Of a DNA stretch of 64,000 bases, positions 49,601 to 64,000 are shown in pieces; position 1 is the first letter of the stretch, and each line of letters begins with the position of its first letter. The notes under the pieces are model-generated. The model saw nothing but the letters and a program-made list of their open reading frames with translations, searched no databases and had not been told where the DNA came from. Source of the stretch: Bugulina stolonifera (lineage: Eukaryota; Bryozoa; Gymnolaemata; Cheilostomatida; Bugulidae); the NCBI GenBank assembly GCA_935421135.1, contig OW285192.1, positions 2,501 through 66,500 of the forward strand. Direction: 5' to 3'. A program made the translations under genes and the position numbers.

Positions 49601-52600
49601 CATACTCAGCTCGCTCTCTGGTGACTGACTTTTACTAGCAGCTGTGTTTATTCTCTGGTGGGCAGAAATGGTTCAGTCTATAGATGAGCTCAAGCAAGCT
49701 AAAACAAGTAGGACAAGTTTTTTATAACATACACTTTGCATGTACGAACAATCCTAAGATCTCCACAGATACCCGAATATAATCTTACAGTTTACATGTA
49801 TATGACAATAGAAATAACAGTAAACAATCAATGTACCACTACAATATCTTTGAACAGTCATATTCATGGGTTGGTTTTATTTTAATAACTTAATATAGAA
49901 CAATTTATGCATCTATTACCTCCCTAAGCCGTAGGAATGGCAACTACAGTAATTCACTCCTATCCTCTCACTAGAATGAGACAGATGTTTCCAGTCATAC
50001 TCAGCTTGCTCCCTGGTAATTGACTTTTACTACCAGCTGTGTTTATTCTCTGGTGGGCAGAAATGGTTCAGTCTATAGATGAGCTCAAGCAAGCTAAAAC
50101 AAGTAGGACAAGTTATTTATAACATACACTTTGCATGTACGAACAATCCTAAGATCTCCACAGATACCCGAATATAATCTTACAGTTTACATGTATATGA
50201 CAATAGAAATAACAGTAAACAATCAATGTACCACTACAATATCTTTGAACAGTCATATTCATGGGTTGGTTTTATTTTATTGACATGATATAGAACAATT
50301 CATGCATCTATTACCTGCCTAAGCCGTAGGAATGGCAACTACAGTAATTCACTCCTATCCTCTCACTAGAAGGACACAAATGTTTCCAGTCATACTCAGC
50401 TTGCTCCCTGGTAATTGACTTTTACTACCAGCTGTGTCTATCCACTGGTGGGCAGAAATGATTCAGTCTATAGCTGAGCTCAAACAAGCTAAAACAGGTA
50501 GGACAGGGTATTTATAATTTACACTGTACTTGTAGTAACCTTCATAAGGTGTGCACAGATAAACAAATATAATCTCACATTTTGTATGACAATAGAGATG
50601 GCAGTAAATAATCACTGAGTAGCACTACAATATCTTTGAACAGTCATATTCATGGGTTGGTTTTATTTTATTAACATAATATACAGCGGTTCATGCATCT
50701 ATTACCTCCCTACGCCGTAGCAATGACAACCACCTCAATTCACTCCTATCCTCTCACTAGAAGGACACATTTAGTTCCAGTCATACTCAGCTCGCTCTCT
50801 GGTGACTGACTTTTTCTAGCAGTTGTGTTTATCCTCTGGTGGGCAGAAATGATTCAGTCTATAGATGAGCTCAGGCAAGCTCAAACCGGTAGGACAGGTT
50901 ATTTATAACATACACTTTGCATGTACGAACAATCCTAAGATCTCCACAGATACCCGAATATAATCTCACAGTTTACATGTATATGACAATAGAAATAACA
51001 GTAAACAATCAATGTACCACTACATTATCTTTGAACAGTCATATTTATGGGTTGGTTTTATTTTATTAACATAATATAGAACAATTCATGCATCTATTAC
51101 CTCCCTAAGCCGTAGGAATGACAACTGCCGCAATTCACTCCTATCCTCTCACTAGAAGGACACAGATGTTTCCAGTCATACTCAGCTTGCTCCCTGGTAA
51201 TTGATTTTTACTGCCAGCTGTGTTTATCCTCTGGTGGGCAGAAATGGTTCAGTCTATAGATGAGCTCAAGCAAGCTAAAACAGGTAGGACAGGTTATTTA
51301 TAACATACATGTACACTTTGCATGTACGAACAATCCTAAGATCTCCACAGATACCCGAATATAATCTTACAGTTTACATGTATATGACAATAGAAATAAC
51401 AGTAAACAATCAATGTACCACTACAATATCTTTGAACAGTCATATTCACGGGTTGGTTTTATTTTATTAACATAATATAGAGCAGTTCATGCATCTATTA
51501 CCTCCCTACGCCATAGGAATGACAACCACCTCCATCCACTCCTATCCTCTCACTAGAAGGACACAGATGTTTGCAGTCATACTCAGCTCGCTCTCTGGTG
51601 ATTAACTTTTACAAGCAGCTGTGTTTATCCTCTGGTGGGCAGAAACGATTCAGTCTATAGATGAGCTCAAGCAAGCTAAAACAAGTAGGACAAGTTATTT
51701 ATAACATACACTGTACATGTCCTAACAATCCTAAGATCTCCACAGACACCCGAATATAATCTCACAGTTTACATGTATATGACAATAGAAATGACAGTAA
51801 ATAATCACTGTACCACTACAATATCTTTGAACAGTCATATTCATGGGTTGGTTTTTTTTTATTAACATAATATAGAACAATTTATGCATCTATTACCTCC
51901 CTAAGCCGTAGGAATGGCAACTACAGTAATTCACTCCTATCCTCTCACTGGAAAGACACAGTTATTTCCAGTCATACTCAGCTCGCACTCTGGTGACTGA
52001 CTTTTACTACCAGCTGTGTTTATTCTCTGGTGGGCAGAAATGGTTCAGTCTATAGATGAGCTCAAGCAAGCTAAAACAAGTAGGACAAGTTATTTATAAC
52101 ATACACTTTGCATGTACGAACAATCCTAAGATCTCCACAGATACCCGAATATAATCTTACAGTTTACATGTCTATGACAATAGAAATAACAGTAAACAAT
52201 CAATGTACCACTACAATATCTTTGAACAGTCATATTCATGGGTTGGTTTTATTTTATTGACATGATATAGAACAATTCATGCATCTATTACCTGCCTAAG
52301 CCGTAGGAATGGCAACTACAGTAATTCACTCCTATCCTCTCACTAGAAGGACACAGATGTTTCCAGTCATACTCAGCTTGCTCCCTGGTAATTGACTTTT
52401 ACTACCAGCTGTGTCTATCCACTGGTGGGCAGAAATGATTCAGTCTATAGCTGAGCTCAAACAAGCTAAAACAGGTAGGACAGGGTATTTATAATTTACA
52501 CTGTACTTGTAGTAACCTTCATAAGGTCTGCACAGATAAACAAATATAATCTCACATTTTGTATGACAATAGAGAGTAGCACAACAATATCTTTAAGCAC

Positions 52601-55600
52601 TCATTTTAAACTGGTTGGTTTTATTTCACTAACATAATATAGAGCAGTTCATGCATCTATTACCTCCCTGCGCCGTAGCAATGACAACCACCTCAATTCA
52701 CTCCTATCCTCTCACTAGAAGGACACATTTAGTTCCAGTCATACTCAGCTCGCTCTCTGGTGACTGACTTTTCCTAGCTGCTGTGTTTATCCTCTGGTGG
52801 GCAGATATGATTCAGTCTATAGATGAGCTCAGGCAAGCTAAAACAGGTAGGACAGGTTATTTATAACATACACTTTGCATGTACGAACAATCCTAAGATC
52901 TCCACAGATACCCGAATGTAATCTCACAGTTTACATGTATAGGACAATAGAAATAACAGTAAACAATCAATGTACCACTACAATATCTTTGAACAGTCAT
53001 ATTCATGGGTTGGTTTTATTTTATTAACATAATATAGAACAATTCATGCATCTATTACCTCCCTAAGCCGTAGGAATGACAACTGCCGCATTCCACTCCT
53101 ATCCTCTCACTAGAAGGACACAGATGTTTGCAGTCATACTCAGCTTGCTCCCTGGCGATTAACTTTTGCAAGCAGCTGTGTTTATCCTCTGGTGGGCAGA
53201 AACGATTCAGTCTATAGATGAGCTCAAGCAAGCTAAAACAAGTAGGACAAGTTATTTATAACATACACTGTACATGTCCTAACAATCCTAAGATCTCCAC
53301 AGATACCCTAATATAATCTCACAGTTTACATGTATATGACAATAGAAATGACAGTAAATAATCACTGTACCACTACAATATCTTTGAACAGTCATATTCA
53401 TGGGTTGGTTTTATTTTAATAACATAATATAGAACAATTTATGCATCTATTACCTCACTACGCCGTAGGAATGGCAACTACAGTAATTCACTCCTATCCT
53501 CTCACTGGAAAGACACAGTTATTTCCAGTCATACTCAGCTCGCTCTCTGGTGACTGACTTTTACAAGCAGCTGTGTTTATCCTCTGGTGGGCAGAAATGA
53601 TTCAGTCTATAGATGAGCTCAAGCAAGCTAAAACAAGTAGGACAAGTTATTTATAACATACACTTTGCATGTACGAACAATCCTAAGATCTCCACAGATA
53701 CCCGAATATAATCTTACAGTTTACATGTATATGACAATAGAAATAACAGTAAACAATCAATGTACCACTACACTATCTTTGAACAGTCATATTCATGGGT
53801 TGGTTTTATTTTATTGACATGATATAGAACAATTCATGCATCTATTACCTGCCTAAGCCGTAGGAAATACAACTGCCGCAATTCACTCCTATCCTCTCAC
53901 TAGAAGGACACAGATGTTTCCAGTCATACTCAGCTTGCTCCCTGGTAATTGACTTCTACTACCAGCTGTGTCTATCCACTGGTAGGGAGAAATGAGTCAT
54001 TCTATAGCTGCGCTCAAACAAGCTAAAACAGGTAGGACAGGCTATTTATAATTTACACTGTACTTGTACTAACCTTCATAAGGTCTGCACAGATAACCAA
54101 ATATAATCTCACGTTTTGTATGACAATAGAGATGGCAGTAAATAATCACTGAGTAGCACTACAATATCTTTGAACAGTCATATTCATGGGTTGGTTTTAT
54201 TTTATTAACATAATATACAGCAGTTCATGCATCTATTACCTCCCTACGCCGTAGCAATGACAACCACCTCAATTCACTCCTATCCTCTCACTAGAAGGAC
54301 ACATTTAGTTCCAGTCATACTCAGCTCGCTCTCTGGTGACTGACTTTTTCTAGCAGTTGTGTTTATCCTCTGGTGGGCAGAAATGATTCAGTCTATAGAT
54401 GAGCTCAGGCAAGCTCAAACCGGTAGGACAGGTTATTTATAACATACACTTTGCATGTACGAACAATCCTAAGATCTCCACAGATACCCGAATATAATCT
54501 CACAGTTTACATGTATATGACAATAGAAATTACAGTAAATAATCACTGTACCACTACAATATCTTTGAACAGTCATATTCATGGGTTGGTTTTATTTTAT
54601 TAACATAATATAGAGCAGTTCATGCATCTATTACCTCCCTACGCCATAGGAATGACAACCACCTCCATCCACTCCTATCCTCTCACTAGAAGGACACAGA
54701 TGTTTGCAGTCATACTCAGCTTGCTCCCTGGTGATTAACTTTTACAAGCAGCTGTGTTTATCCTCTGGTGGGCAGAAACGATTCAGTCTATAGATGAGCT
54801 CAAGCAAGCTAAAACAAGTAGGACAAGTTATTTATAACATACACTGTACATGTCCTAACAATCCTAAGATCTCCACAGACACCCGAATATAATCTCACAG
54901 TTTACATGTATATGACAATAGAAATGACAGTAAATAATCACTGTACCACTACAATATCTTTGAACAGTCATATTCATGGGTTGGTTTTATTTTAATAACA
55001 TAATATAGAACAATTTATGCATCTATTACCTCCCTAAGCCGTAGGAATGGCAACTACAGTAATTCACTCCTATCCTCTCACTGGAAAGACACAGTTATTT
55101 CCAGTCATACTCAGCTCGCACTCTGGTGACTGACTTTTTCTAGCAGCTGTGTTTATCCTCTGGTGGGCAGAAACGATTCAGTCTATAGATGAGCTCAAGC
55201 AAGCTAAAACAAGTAGGACAAGTTATTTATAACATACACTTTGCATGTACGAACAATCCTAAGATCTCCACAGATACCCGAATATAATCTTACAGTTTAC
55301 ATGTATATGACAATAGAAATAACAGTAAACAATCAATGTACCACTACAATATCTTTGAACAGTCATATTCATGGGTTGGTTTTATTTTATTGACATGATA
55401 TAGAACAATTCATGCATCTATTACCTGCCTAAGCCGTAGGAATGGCAACTACAGTAATTCACTCCTATCCTCTCACTAGAAGGACACAAATGTTTCCAGT
55501 CATACTCAGCTTGCTCCCTGGTAATTGACTTTTACTACCAGCTGTGTCTATCCACTGGTGGGCAGAAATGATTCAGTCTATAGCTGAGCTCAAACAAGCT

Positions 55601-56831
55601 AAAACAGGTAGGACAGGGTATTTATAATTTACACTGTACTTGTAGTAACCTTCATAAGGTCTGCACAGATAAACAAATATAATCTCACATTTTGTATGAC
55701 AATAGAGATGGCAGTAAATAATCACTGAGTAGCACTACAATATCTTTAAGCACTCATTTTAAACTGGTTGGTTTTATTTCACTAACATAATATAGAGCAG
55801 TTCATGCATCTATATTACCTCCCTACGTCGTAGCAATGACAACCACCTCCATCCACTCCTATCCTCTCACTAGAAGGACACAGATGTTTGCAGTCATACT
55901 CAGCTTGCTCCCTGGCGATTAACTTTTACAAGCAGCTGTGTTTATCCTCTGGTGGGCAGAAACGATTCAGTCTATAGATGAGCTCAAGCAAGCTAAAACA
56001 AGTAGGACAAGTTATTTATAACATACACTTTGCATGTACGAACAATCCTAAGATCTCCACAGATACCCGAGTATAATCTCATAGTTTACATGTATATGAC
56101 AATAGAAATAACAGTAAACAATCAATTTACCACTACAATATCTTTGAACAGTCATATTTATGGATTGGTTTTATTTTATTAACATAATATAGAACAATTC
56201 ATGCATCTATTACCTCCCTAAGCCGTAGGAATGACAACTGCCGCAATTCACTCCTATCCTCTCACTAGAAGGACACAGATGTTTCCAGTCATACTCAGCT
56301 TGCTCCCTGGTAATTGATTTTTACTACCAGCTGTGTTTATCCTCTGGTGGGCAGAAATGGTTCAGTCTATAGATAAGCTCAAGCAAGCTAAAACAGGTAG
56401 GACAGGTTATTTATAACATACACTTTGCATTTACGAACAATCCTAAGATCTCCACAGATACCCGAATATAATCTTACAGTTTACATGTATATGACAATAG
56501 AAATAACAGTAAACAATCAATGTACCACTACAATATCTTTGAACAGTCATATTCATGGGTTGGTTTTATTTTATTGACATAATATAGAACAATTCATGCA
56601 TCTATTACCTCCCTAAGCCGTAGGAAATACAACTGCCGCAATTCACTCCTATCCTCTCACTAGAAGGACACAGATGTTTCCAGTCATACTCAGCTTGCTC
56701 CCTGGTAATTGACTTCTACTACCAGCTGTGTCTATCCACTGGTAGGCGGAAATGATTCATTCTATAGCTGAGCTCAAGCAAGCTAAAACAAGTAGGACAA
56801 GTTATTTATAACATACACTGTACATGTCTTG
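31614..56831 (+). repeat. Three consecutive 8.3-8.7-kb satellite superblocks
   Basis: The TCTTGACAATCC monomer start lies at 31614, 39904, 48569 and 56832, so the blocks are 8290, 8665 and 8263 bp (21, 22 and 21 monomers). The second and third share rare private variants at near-constant offset: a 20-bp deletion at about 43909 and 52574, CTCCGGTGGG at about 40205 and 48868, and AAAACATCACTG at about 40375 and 49036. Within blocks, 10- to 12-monomer sub-periods are visible: the monomer with ACTAGCATCATATAG recurs at 32397, 36347, 40681, 44611 and 49346. Confidence 0.85.
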
Positions 56832-59800
56832 ACAATCCTAAGATCTGCACAGATACCCGAGTATAATCTCACATATTAGATGGCAATAAATAGAGATGGC
56901 AGTAAATAATCACTGTAGCACCACAATATCTTTGAGCAGTCATTTTAAACTGTTTGGTTTTATTTCACTAACATAATATAGAGCAGTTCATGCATCTATT
57001 ACCTCCCTACGCCATAGGAATAACAACCACCTCCATCCACTCCTATCCTCTCACTAGAAGGACACAGATGTTTGCAGTCATACTCAGCTTGCTCCCTGGC
57101 GATTAACTTTTACAAGCAGCTGTGTTTATCCTCCGGTGGGCAGAAACGATTCAGTCTATAGATGAGCTCAAGCAAGCTAAAACAAGTAGGACAAGTTATT
57201 TATAACATACACTGGACATGTCCTAACAATCCTAAGATCTCCACAGATACCCTAATATAATCTCACAGTTTACATGTATATGACAATAGAAATGACAGTA
57301 AAACATCACTGTACCACTACAATATCTTTGAACAGTCATATTCATGGGTTGGTTTTATTTTAATAACATAATATAGAACAATTTATGCATCTATTACCTC
57401 ACTACGCCGTAGGAATGGCAACTACAGTAATTCACTCCTATCCTCTCACTGGAAAGACACAGTTATTTCCAGTCATACTCAGCTCGCTCTCTGGTGACTG
57501 ACTTTTACAAGCAGCTGTGTTTATCCTCTGGTGGGCAGAAATGATTCAGTCTATAGATGAGCTCAAGCAAGCTAAAACAGGTAGGACAAGTTATTTATAA
57601 CATAGACTTTGCATGTACGAACAATCCTAAGATCTCCACAGATAACCGAGTATAATCTCACATTTTGTATGACAATAGAGATGGCAGTAAATAATCACTG
57701 TAGCACCACAATATCTTTGAGCAGTCATTTTAAACTGGTTGGTTTTATTTCACTAGCATCATATAGAGCAGTTCATGCATCTATTACCTCCCTACGCCGT
57801 AGCAATGACAACCACCTCAATTCACTCCTATCCTCTCACTAGAAGGACACAGTTGTTTCCAGTCATACTCAGCTCGCTCTCTGGTGACTGACTTTTACTA
57901 GCAGCTGTGTTTATTCTCTGGTGGGCAGAAATGGTTCAGTCTATAGATGAGCTCAAGCAAGCTAAAACAAGTAGGACAAGTTTTTTATAACATACACTTT
58001 GCATGTACGAACAATCCTAAGATCTCCACAGATACCCGAATATAATCTTACAGTTTACATGTATATGACAATAGAAATAACAGTAAACAATCAATGTACC
58101 ACTACAATATCTTTGAACAGTCATATTCATGGGTTGGTTTTATTTTAATAACTTAATATAGAACAATTTATGCATCTATTACCTCCCTAAGCCGTAGGAA
58201 TGGCAACTACAGTAATTCACTCCTATCCTCTCACTAGAATGAGACAGATGTTTCCAGTCATACTCAGCTTGCTCCCTGGTAATTGACTTTTACTACCAGC
58301 TGTGTTTATTCTCTGGTGGGCAGAAATGGTTCAGTCTATAGATGAGCTCAAGCAAGCTAAAACAAGTAGGACAAGTTATTTATAACATACACTTTGCATG
58401 TACGAACAATCCTAAGATCTCCACAGATACCCGAATATAATCTTACAGTTTACATGTATATGACAATAGAAATAACAGTAAACAATCAATGTACCACTAC
58501 AATATCTTTGAACAGTCATATTCATGGGTTGGTTTTATTTTATTGACATGATATAGAACAATTCATGCATCTATTACCTGCCTAAGCCGTAGGAATGGCA
58601 ACTACAGTAATTCACTCCTATCCTCTCACTAGAAGGACACAAATGTTTCCAGTCATACTCAGCTTGCTCCCTGGTAATTGACTTTTACTACCAGCTGTGT
58701 CTATCCACTGGTGGGCAGAAATGATTCAGTCTATAGCTGAGCTCAAACAAGCTAAAACAGGTAGGACAGGGTATTTATAATTTACACTGTACTTGTAGTA
58801 ACCTTCATAAGGTCTGCACAGATAAACAAATATAATCTCACATTTTGTATGACAATAGAGATGGCAGTAAATAATCACTGAGTAGCACTACAATATCTTT
58901 AAGCACTCATTTTAAACTGGTTGGTTTTATTTCACTAACATAATATAGAGCAGTTCATGCATCTATATTACCTCCCTACGTCGTAGCAATGACAACCACC
59001 TCCATCCACTCCTATCCTCTCACTAGAAGGACACAGATGTTTGCAGTCATACTCAGCTTGCTCCCTGGCGATTAACTTTTACAAGCAGCTGTGTTTATCC
59101 TCTGGTGGGCAGAAACGATTCAGTCTATAGATGAGCTCAAGCAAGCTAAGACAAGTAGGACAAGTTATTTATAACATACACTTTGCATGTACGAACAATC
59201 CTAAGATCTCCACAGATACCCGAGTATAATCTCATAGTTTACATGTATATGACAATAGAAATAACAGTAAACAATCAATTTACCACTACAATATCTTTGA
59301 ACAGTCATATTTATGGATTGGTTTTATTTTATTAACATAATATAGAACAATTCATGCATCTATTACCTCCCTAAGCCGTAGGAATGACAACTGCCGCAAT
59401 TCACTCCTATCCTCTCACTAGAAGGACACAGATGTTTCCAGTCATACTCAGCTTGCTCCCTGGTAATTGATTTTTACTACCAGCTGTGTTTATCCTCTGG
59501 TGGGCAGAAATGGTTCAGTCTATAGATAAGCTCAAGCAAGCTAAAACAGGTAGGACAGGTTATTTATAACATACACTTTGCATTTACGAACAATCCTAAG
59601 ATCTCCACAGATACCCGAATATAATCTTACAGTTTACATGTATATGACAATAGAAATAACAGTAAACAATCAATGTACCACTACAATATCTTTGAACAGT
59701 CATATTCATGGGTTGGTTTTATTTTATTGACATAATATAGAACAATTCATGCATCTATTACCTCCCTAAGCCGTAGGAAATACAACTGCCGCAATTCACT

Positions 59801-62800
59801 CCTATCCTCTCACTAGAAGGACACAGATGTTTCCAGTCATACTCAGCTTGCTCCCTGGTAATTGACTTCTACTACCAGCTGTGTCTATCCACTGGTAGGC
59901 GGAAATGATTCATTCTATAGCTGAGCTCAAGCAAGCTAAAACAAGTAGGACAAGTTATTTATAACATACACTGTACATGTCTTGACAATCCTAAGATCTG
60001 CACAGATACCCGAGTATAATCTCACATATTAGATGGCAATAAATAGAGATGGCAGTAAATAATCACTGTAGCACCACAATATCTTTGAGCAGTCATTTTA
60101 AACTGTTTGGTTTTATTTCACTAACATAATATAGAGCAGTTCATGCATCTATTACCTCCCTACGCCATAGGAATAACAACCACCTCCATCCACTCCTATC
60201 CTCTCACTAGAAGGACACAGATGTTTGCAGTCATACTCAGCTTGCTCCCTGGCGATTAACTTTTACAAGCAGCTGTGTTTATCCTCCGGTGGGCAGAAAC
60301 GATTCAGTCTATAGATGAGCTCAAGCAAGCTAAAACAAGTAGGACAAGTTATTTATAACATACACTGGACATGTCCTAACAATCCTAAGATCTCCACAGA
60401 TACCCTAATATAATCTCACAGTTTACATGTATATGACAATAGAAATGACAGTAAAACATCACTGTACCACTACAATATCTTTGAACAGTCATATTCATGG
60501 GTTGGTTTTATTTTAATAACATAATATAGAACAATTTATGCATCTATTACCTCACTACGCCGTAGGAATGGCAACTACAGTAATTCACTCCTATCCTCTC
60601 ACTGGAAAGACACAGTTATTTCCAGTCATACTCAGCTCGCTCTCTGGTGACTGACTTTTACAAGCAGCTGTGTTTATCCTCTGGTGGGCAGAAATGATTC
60701 AGTCTATAGATGAGCTCAAGCAAGCTAAAACAGGTAGGACAAGTTATTTATAACATAGACTTTGCATGTACGAACAATCCTAAGATCTCCACAGATAACC
60801 GAGTATAATCTCACATTTTGTATGACAATAGAGATGGCAGTAAATAATCACTGTAGCACCACAATATCTTTGAGCAGTCATTTTAAACTGGTTGGTTTTA
60901 TTTCACTAGCATCATATAGAGCAGTTCATGCATCTATTACCTCCCTACGCCGTAGCAATGACAACCACCTCAATTCACTCCTATCCTCTCACTAGAAGGA
61001 CACAGTTGTTTCCAGTCATACTCAGCTCGCTCTCTGGTGACTGACTTTTACTAGCAGCTGTGTTTATTCTCTGGTGGGCAGAAATGGTTCAGTCTATAGA
61101 TGAGCTCAAGCAAGCTAAAACAAGTAGGACAAGTTTTTTATAACATACACTTTGCATGTACGAACAATCCTAAGATCTCCACAGATACCCGAATATAATG
61201 TTACAGTTTACATGTATATGACAATAGAAATAACAGTAAACAATCAATGTACCACTACAATATCTTTGAACAGTCATATTCATGGGTTGGTTTTATTTTA
61301 ATAACTTAATATAGAACAATTTATGCATCTATTACCTCCCTAAGCCGTAGGAATGGCAACTACAGTAATTCACTCCTATCCTCTCACTAGAATGAGACAG
61401 ATGTTTCCAGTCATACTCAGCTTGCTCCCTGGTAATTGACTTTTACTACCAGCTGTGTTTATTCTCTGGTGGGCAGAAATGGTTCAGTCTATAGATGAGC
61501 TCAAGCAAGCTAAAACAAGTAGGACAAGTTATTTATAACATACACTTTGCATGTACGAACAATCCTAAGATCTCCACAGATACCCGAATATAATCTTACA
61601 GTTTACATGTATATGACAATAGAAATAACAGTAAACAATCAATGTACCACTACAATATCTTTGAACAGTCATATTCATGGGTTGGTTTTATTTTATTGAC
61701 ATGATATAGAACAATTCATGCATCTATTACCTGCCTAAGCCGTAGGAATGGCAACTACAGTAATTCACTCCTATCCTCTCACTAGAAGGACACAAATGTT
61801 TCCAGTCATACTCAGCTTGCTCCCTGGTAATTGACTTTTACTACCAGCTGTGTCTATCCACTGGTGGGCAGAAATGATTCAGTCTATAGCTGAGCTCAAA
61901 CAAGCTAAAACAGGTAGGACAGGGTATTTATAATTTACACTGTACTTGTAGTAACCTTCATAAGGTCTGCACAGATAAACAAATATAATCTCACATTTTG
62001 TATGACAATAGAGATGGCAGTAAATAATCACTGAGTAGCACTACAATATCTTTAAGCACTCATTTTAAACTGGTTGGTTTTATTTCACTAACATAATATA
62101 GAGCAGTTCATGCATCTATATTACCTCCCTACGCCGTAGCAATGACACCCACCTCAATTCACTCCTATCCTCTCACTAGAAGGACACAGTTGTTTCCAGT
62201 CATACTCAGCTTGCTTTCTGGCGATTAACTTTTACAAGCAGCTGTGTTTATTCTCTGGTGGGCAGAAACGATTCAGTCTATAGATGAGCTCAAGCAAGCT
62301 AAAACAAGTAGGACAAGTTATTTATAACATACACTTTGCATGTACGAACAATCCTAAGATCTCCACAGATACCCGAGTATAATCTCATAGTTTACATGTA
62401 TATGACAATAGAAATAACAGTAAACAATCAATTTACCACTACAATATCTTTGAACAGTCATATTTATGGATTGGTTTTATTTTATTAACATAATATAGAA
62501 CAATTCATGCATCTATTACCTCCCTAAGCCGTAGGAATGACAACTGCCGCAATTCACTCCTATCCTCTCACTAGAAGGACACAGATGTTTCCAGTCATAC
62601 TCAGCTTGCTCCCTGGTAATTGATTTTTACTACCAGCTGTGTTTATCCTCTGGTGGGCAGAAATGGTTCAGTCTATAGATGAGCTCAAGCAAGCTAAAAC
62701 AGGTAGGACAGGTTATTTATAACATACACTTTGCATTTACGAACAATCCTAAGATCTCCACAGATACCCGAATATAATCTTACAGTTTACATGTATATGA

Positions 62801-64000
62801 CAATAGAAATAACAGTAAACAATCAATGTACCACTACAATATCTTTGAACAGTCATATTCATGGGTTGGTTTTATTTTATTGACATAATATAGAACAATT
62901 CATGCATCTATTACCTCCCTAAGCCGTAGGAAATACAACTGCCGCAATTCACTCCTATCCTCTCACTAGAAGGACACAGATGTTTCCAGTCATACTCAGC
63001 TTGCTCCCTGGTAATTGACTTCTACTACCAGCTGTGTCTATCCACTGGTAGGCGGAAATGATTCATTCTATAGCTGAGCTCAAGCAAGCTAAAACAAGTA
63101 GGACAAGTTATTTATAACATACACTGTACATGTCTTGACAATCCTAAGATCTGCACAGATACCCGAGTATAATCTCACATATTATATGGCAATAAATAGA
63201 GATGGCAGTAAATAATCACTGTAGCACCACAACATCTTTGAGCAGTCATTTTAAACTGTTTGGTTTTATTTCACTAACATAATATAGAGCAGTTCATGCA
63301 TCTATTACCTCCCTACGCCATAGGAATAACAACCACCTCCATCCACTCCTATCCTCTCACTAGAAGGACACAGATGTTTGCAGTCATACTCAGCTTGCTC
63401 CCTGGCGATTAACTTTTACAAGCAGCTGTGTTTATCCTCCGGTGGGCAGAAACGATTCAGTCTATAGATGAGCTCAAGCAAGCTAAAACAAGTAGGACAA
63501 GTTATTTATAACATACACTGGACATGTCCTAACAATCCTAAGATCTCCACAGATACCCTAATATAATCTCACAGTTTACATGTATATGACAATAGAAATG
63601 ACAGTAAAAAATCACTGTACCACTACAATATCTTTGAACAGTCATATTCATGGGTTGGTTTTATTTTAATAACATAATATAGAACAATTTATGCATCTAT
63701 TACCTCACTACGCCGTAGGAATGGCAACTACAGTAATTCACTCCTATCCTCTCACTGGAAAGACACAGTTATTTCCAGTCATACTCAGCTCGCTCTCTGG
63801 TGACTGACTTTTACAAGCAGCTGTGTTTATCCTCTGGTGGGCAGAAATGATTCAGTCTATAGATGAGCTCAAGCAAGCTAAAACAGGTAGGACAAGTTAT
63901 TTATAACATAGACTTTGCATGTACGAACAATCCTAAGATCTCCACAGATAACCGAGTATAATCTCACATTTTGTATGACAATAGAGATGGCAGTAAATAA
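56832..64000 (+). repeat. Tandem 3153-bp octamer higher-order repeat (runs off the edge)
   Basis: The same monomer start falls at 56832, 59985 and 63138, exactly 3153 bp apart, so there are two full octamers and 863 bp of a third. Other markers agree: the ACTAGCATCATATAG monomer is phased at 57609 and 60762, with its next copy beginning near 63915, and CTCCGGTGGG lies at about 57133, 60286 and 63438. Copies look nearly identical by eye, with a handful of substitutions (for example ACGTCGTAG at about 58979 against ACGCCGTAG at about 62130). This is the most homogeneous part of the window. Confidence 0.88.

Noticed and set aside
7641..64000. A CRISPR array
   Set aside because: The whole ~394-bp unit repeats with no short repeat plus unique spacer layout, and the DNA is eukaryotic.

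Overview
This is nuclear eukaryotic DNA, most likely from an invertebrate animal. No host protein-coding or RNA gene is supported anywhere in it. Three things fill the window. First, a 7-bp telomere-like (CCCCAAA)n tract lies at the left edge (1-207). Second, a satellite of about 394-395 bp per monomer covers nearly everything else (fragment at 208-303, array at about 1101-2538, then 7641 to the right edge). Third, one degraded Ty3/Gypsy LTR retrotransposon (2539-7640, minus strand) is inserted in the satellite. The species cannot be named from the sequence; the animal assignment is inferred from the Gypsy-type pol and a primer-binding site matching an animal-type tRNA-Leu.

Layout. 1-207: C-rich 7-mers, oriented as expected for the left end of a chromosome. 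208-303: a truncated satellite monomer joined directly to that tract. 304-1100: AT-rich non-satellite DNA with short internal repeats and no gene. 1101-2538: a diverged satellite edge with a local duplication. 2539-7640: the retroelement, flanked by a 4-bp TTAT target duplication; removing it rebuilds a 394-bp monomer exactly. 7641-64000: about 143 head-to-tail monomers. To the left their order is irregular. To the right they form higher-order repeats: two 3.16-kb octamers (22920-29247), three 8.3-8.7-kb superblocks (31614-56831), and 3153-bp octamers (56832 to the edge).

The retroelement reads gag, protease, RT, RNase H, integrase on the minus strand. It has a tRNA-Leu primer-binding site and a textbook -1 frameshift heptamer (G GGA AAC) joining the protease frame to the RT frame. 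It is dead: there are in-frame TAG codons in gag and before RNase H, frame breaks after gag, and an integrase cut off before its catalytic Glu. Its two ends are not matching LTRs; they share only a terminal 37 bp that folds into a hairpin, yet the element carries a target duplication. It therefore appears to have been inserted, or later rearranged, as a chimera.

The window reads as a chromosome end running into a homogenising satellite array, either subtelomeric or the centromeric array of a telocentric chromosome. Monomers look more uniform toward the interior. All identities and domain assignments were judged by eye; no alignment or database search was run.
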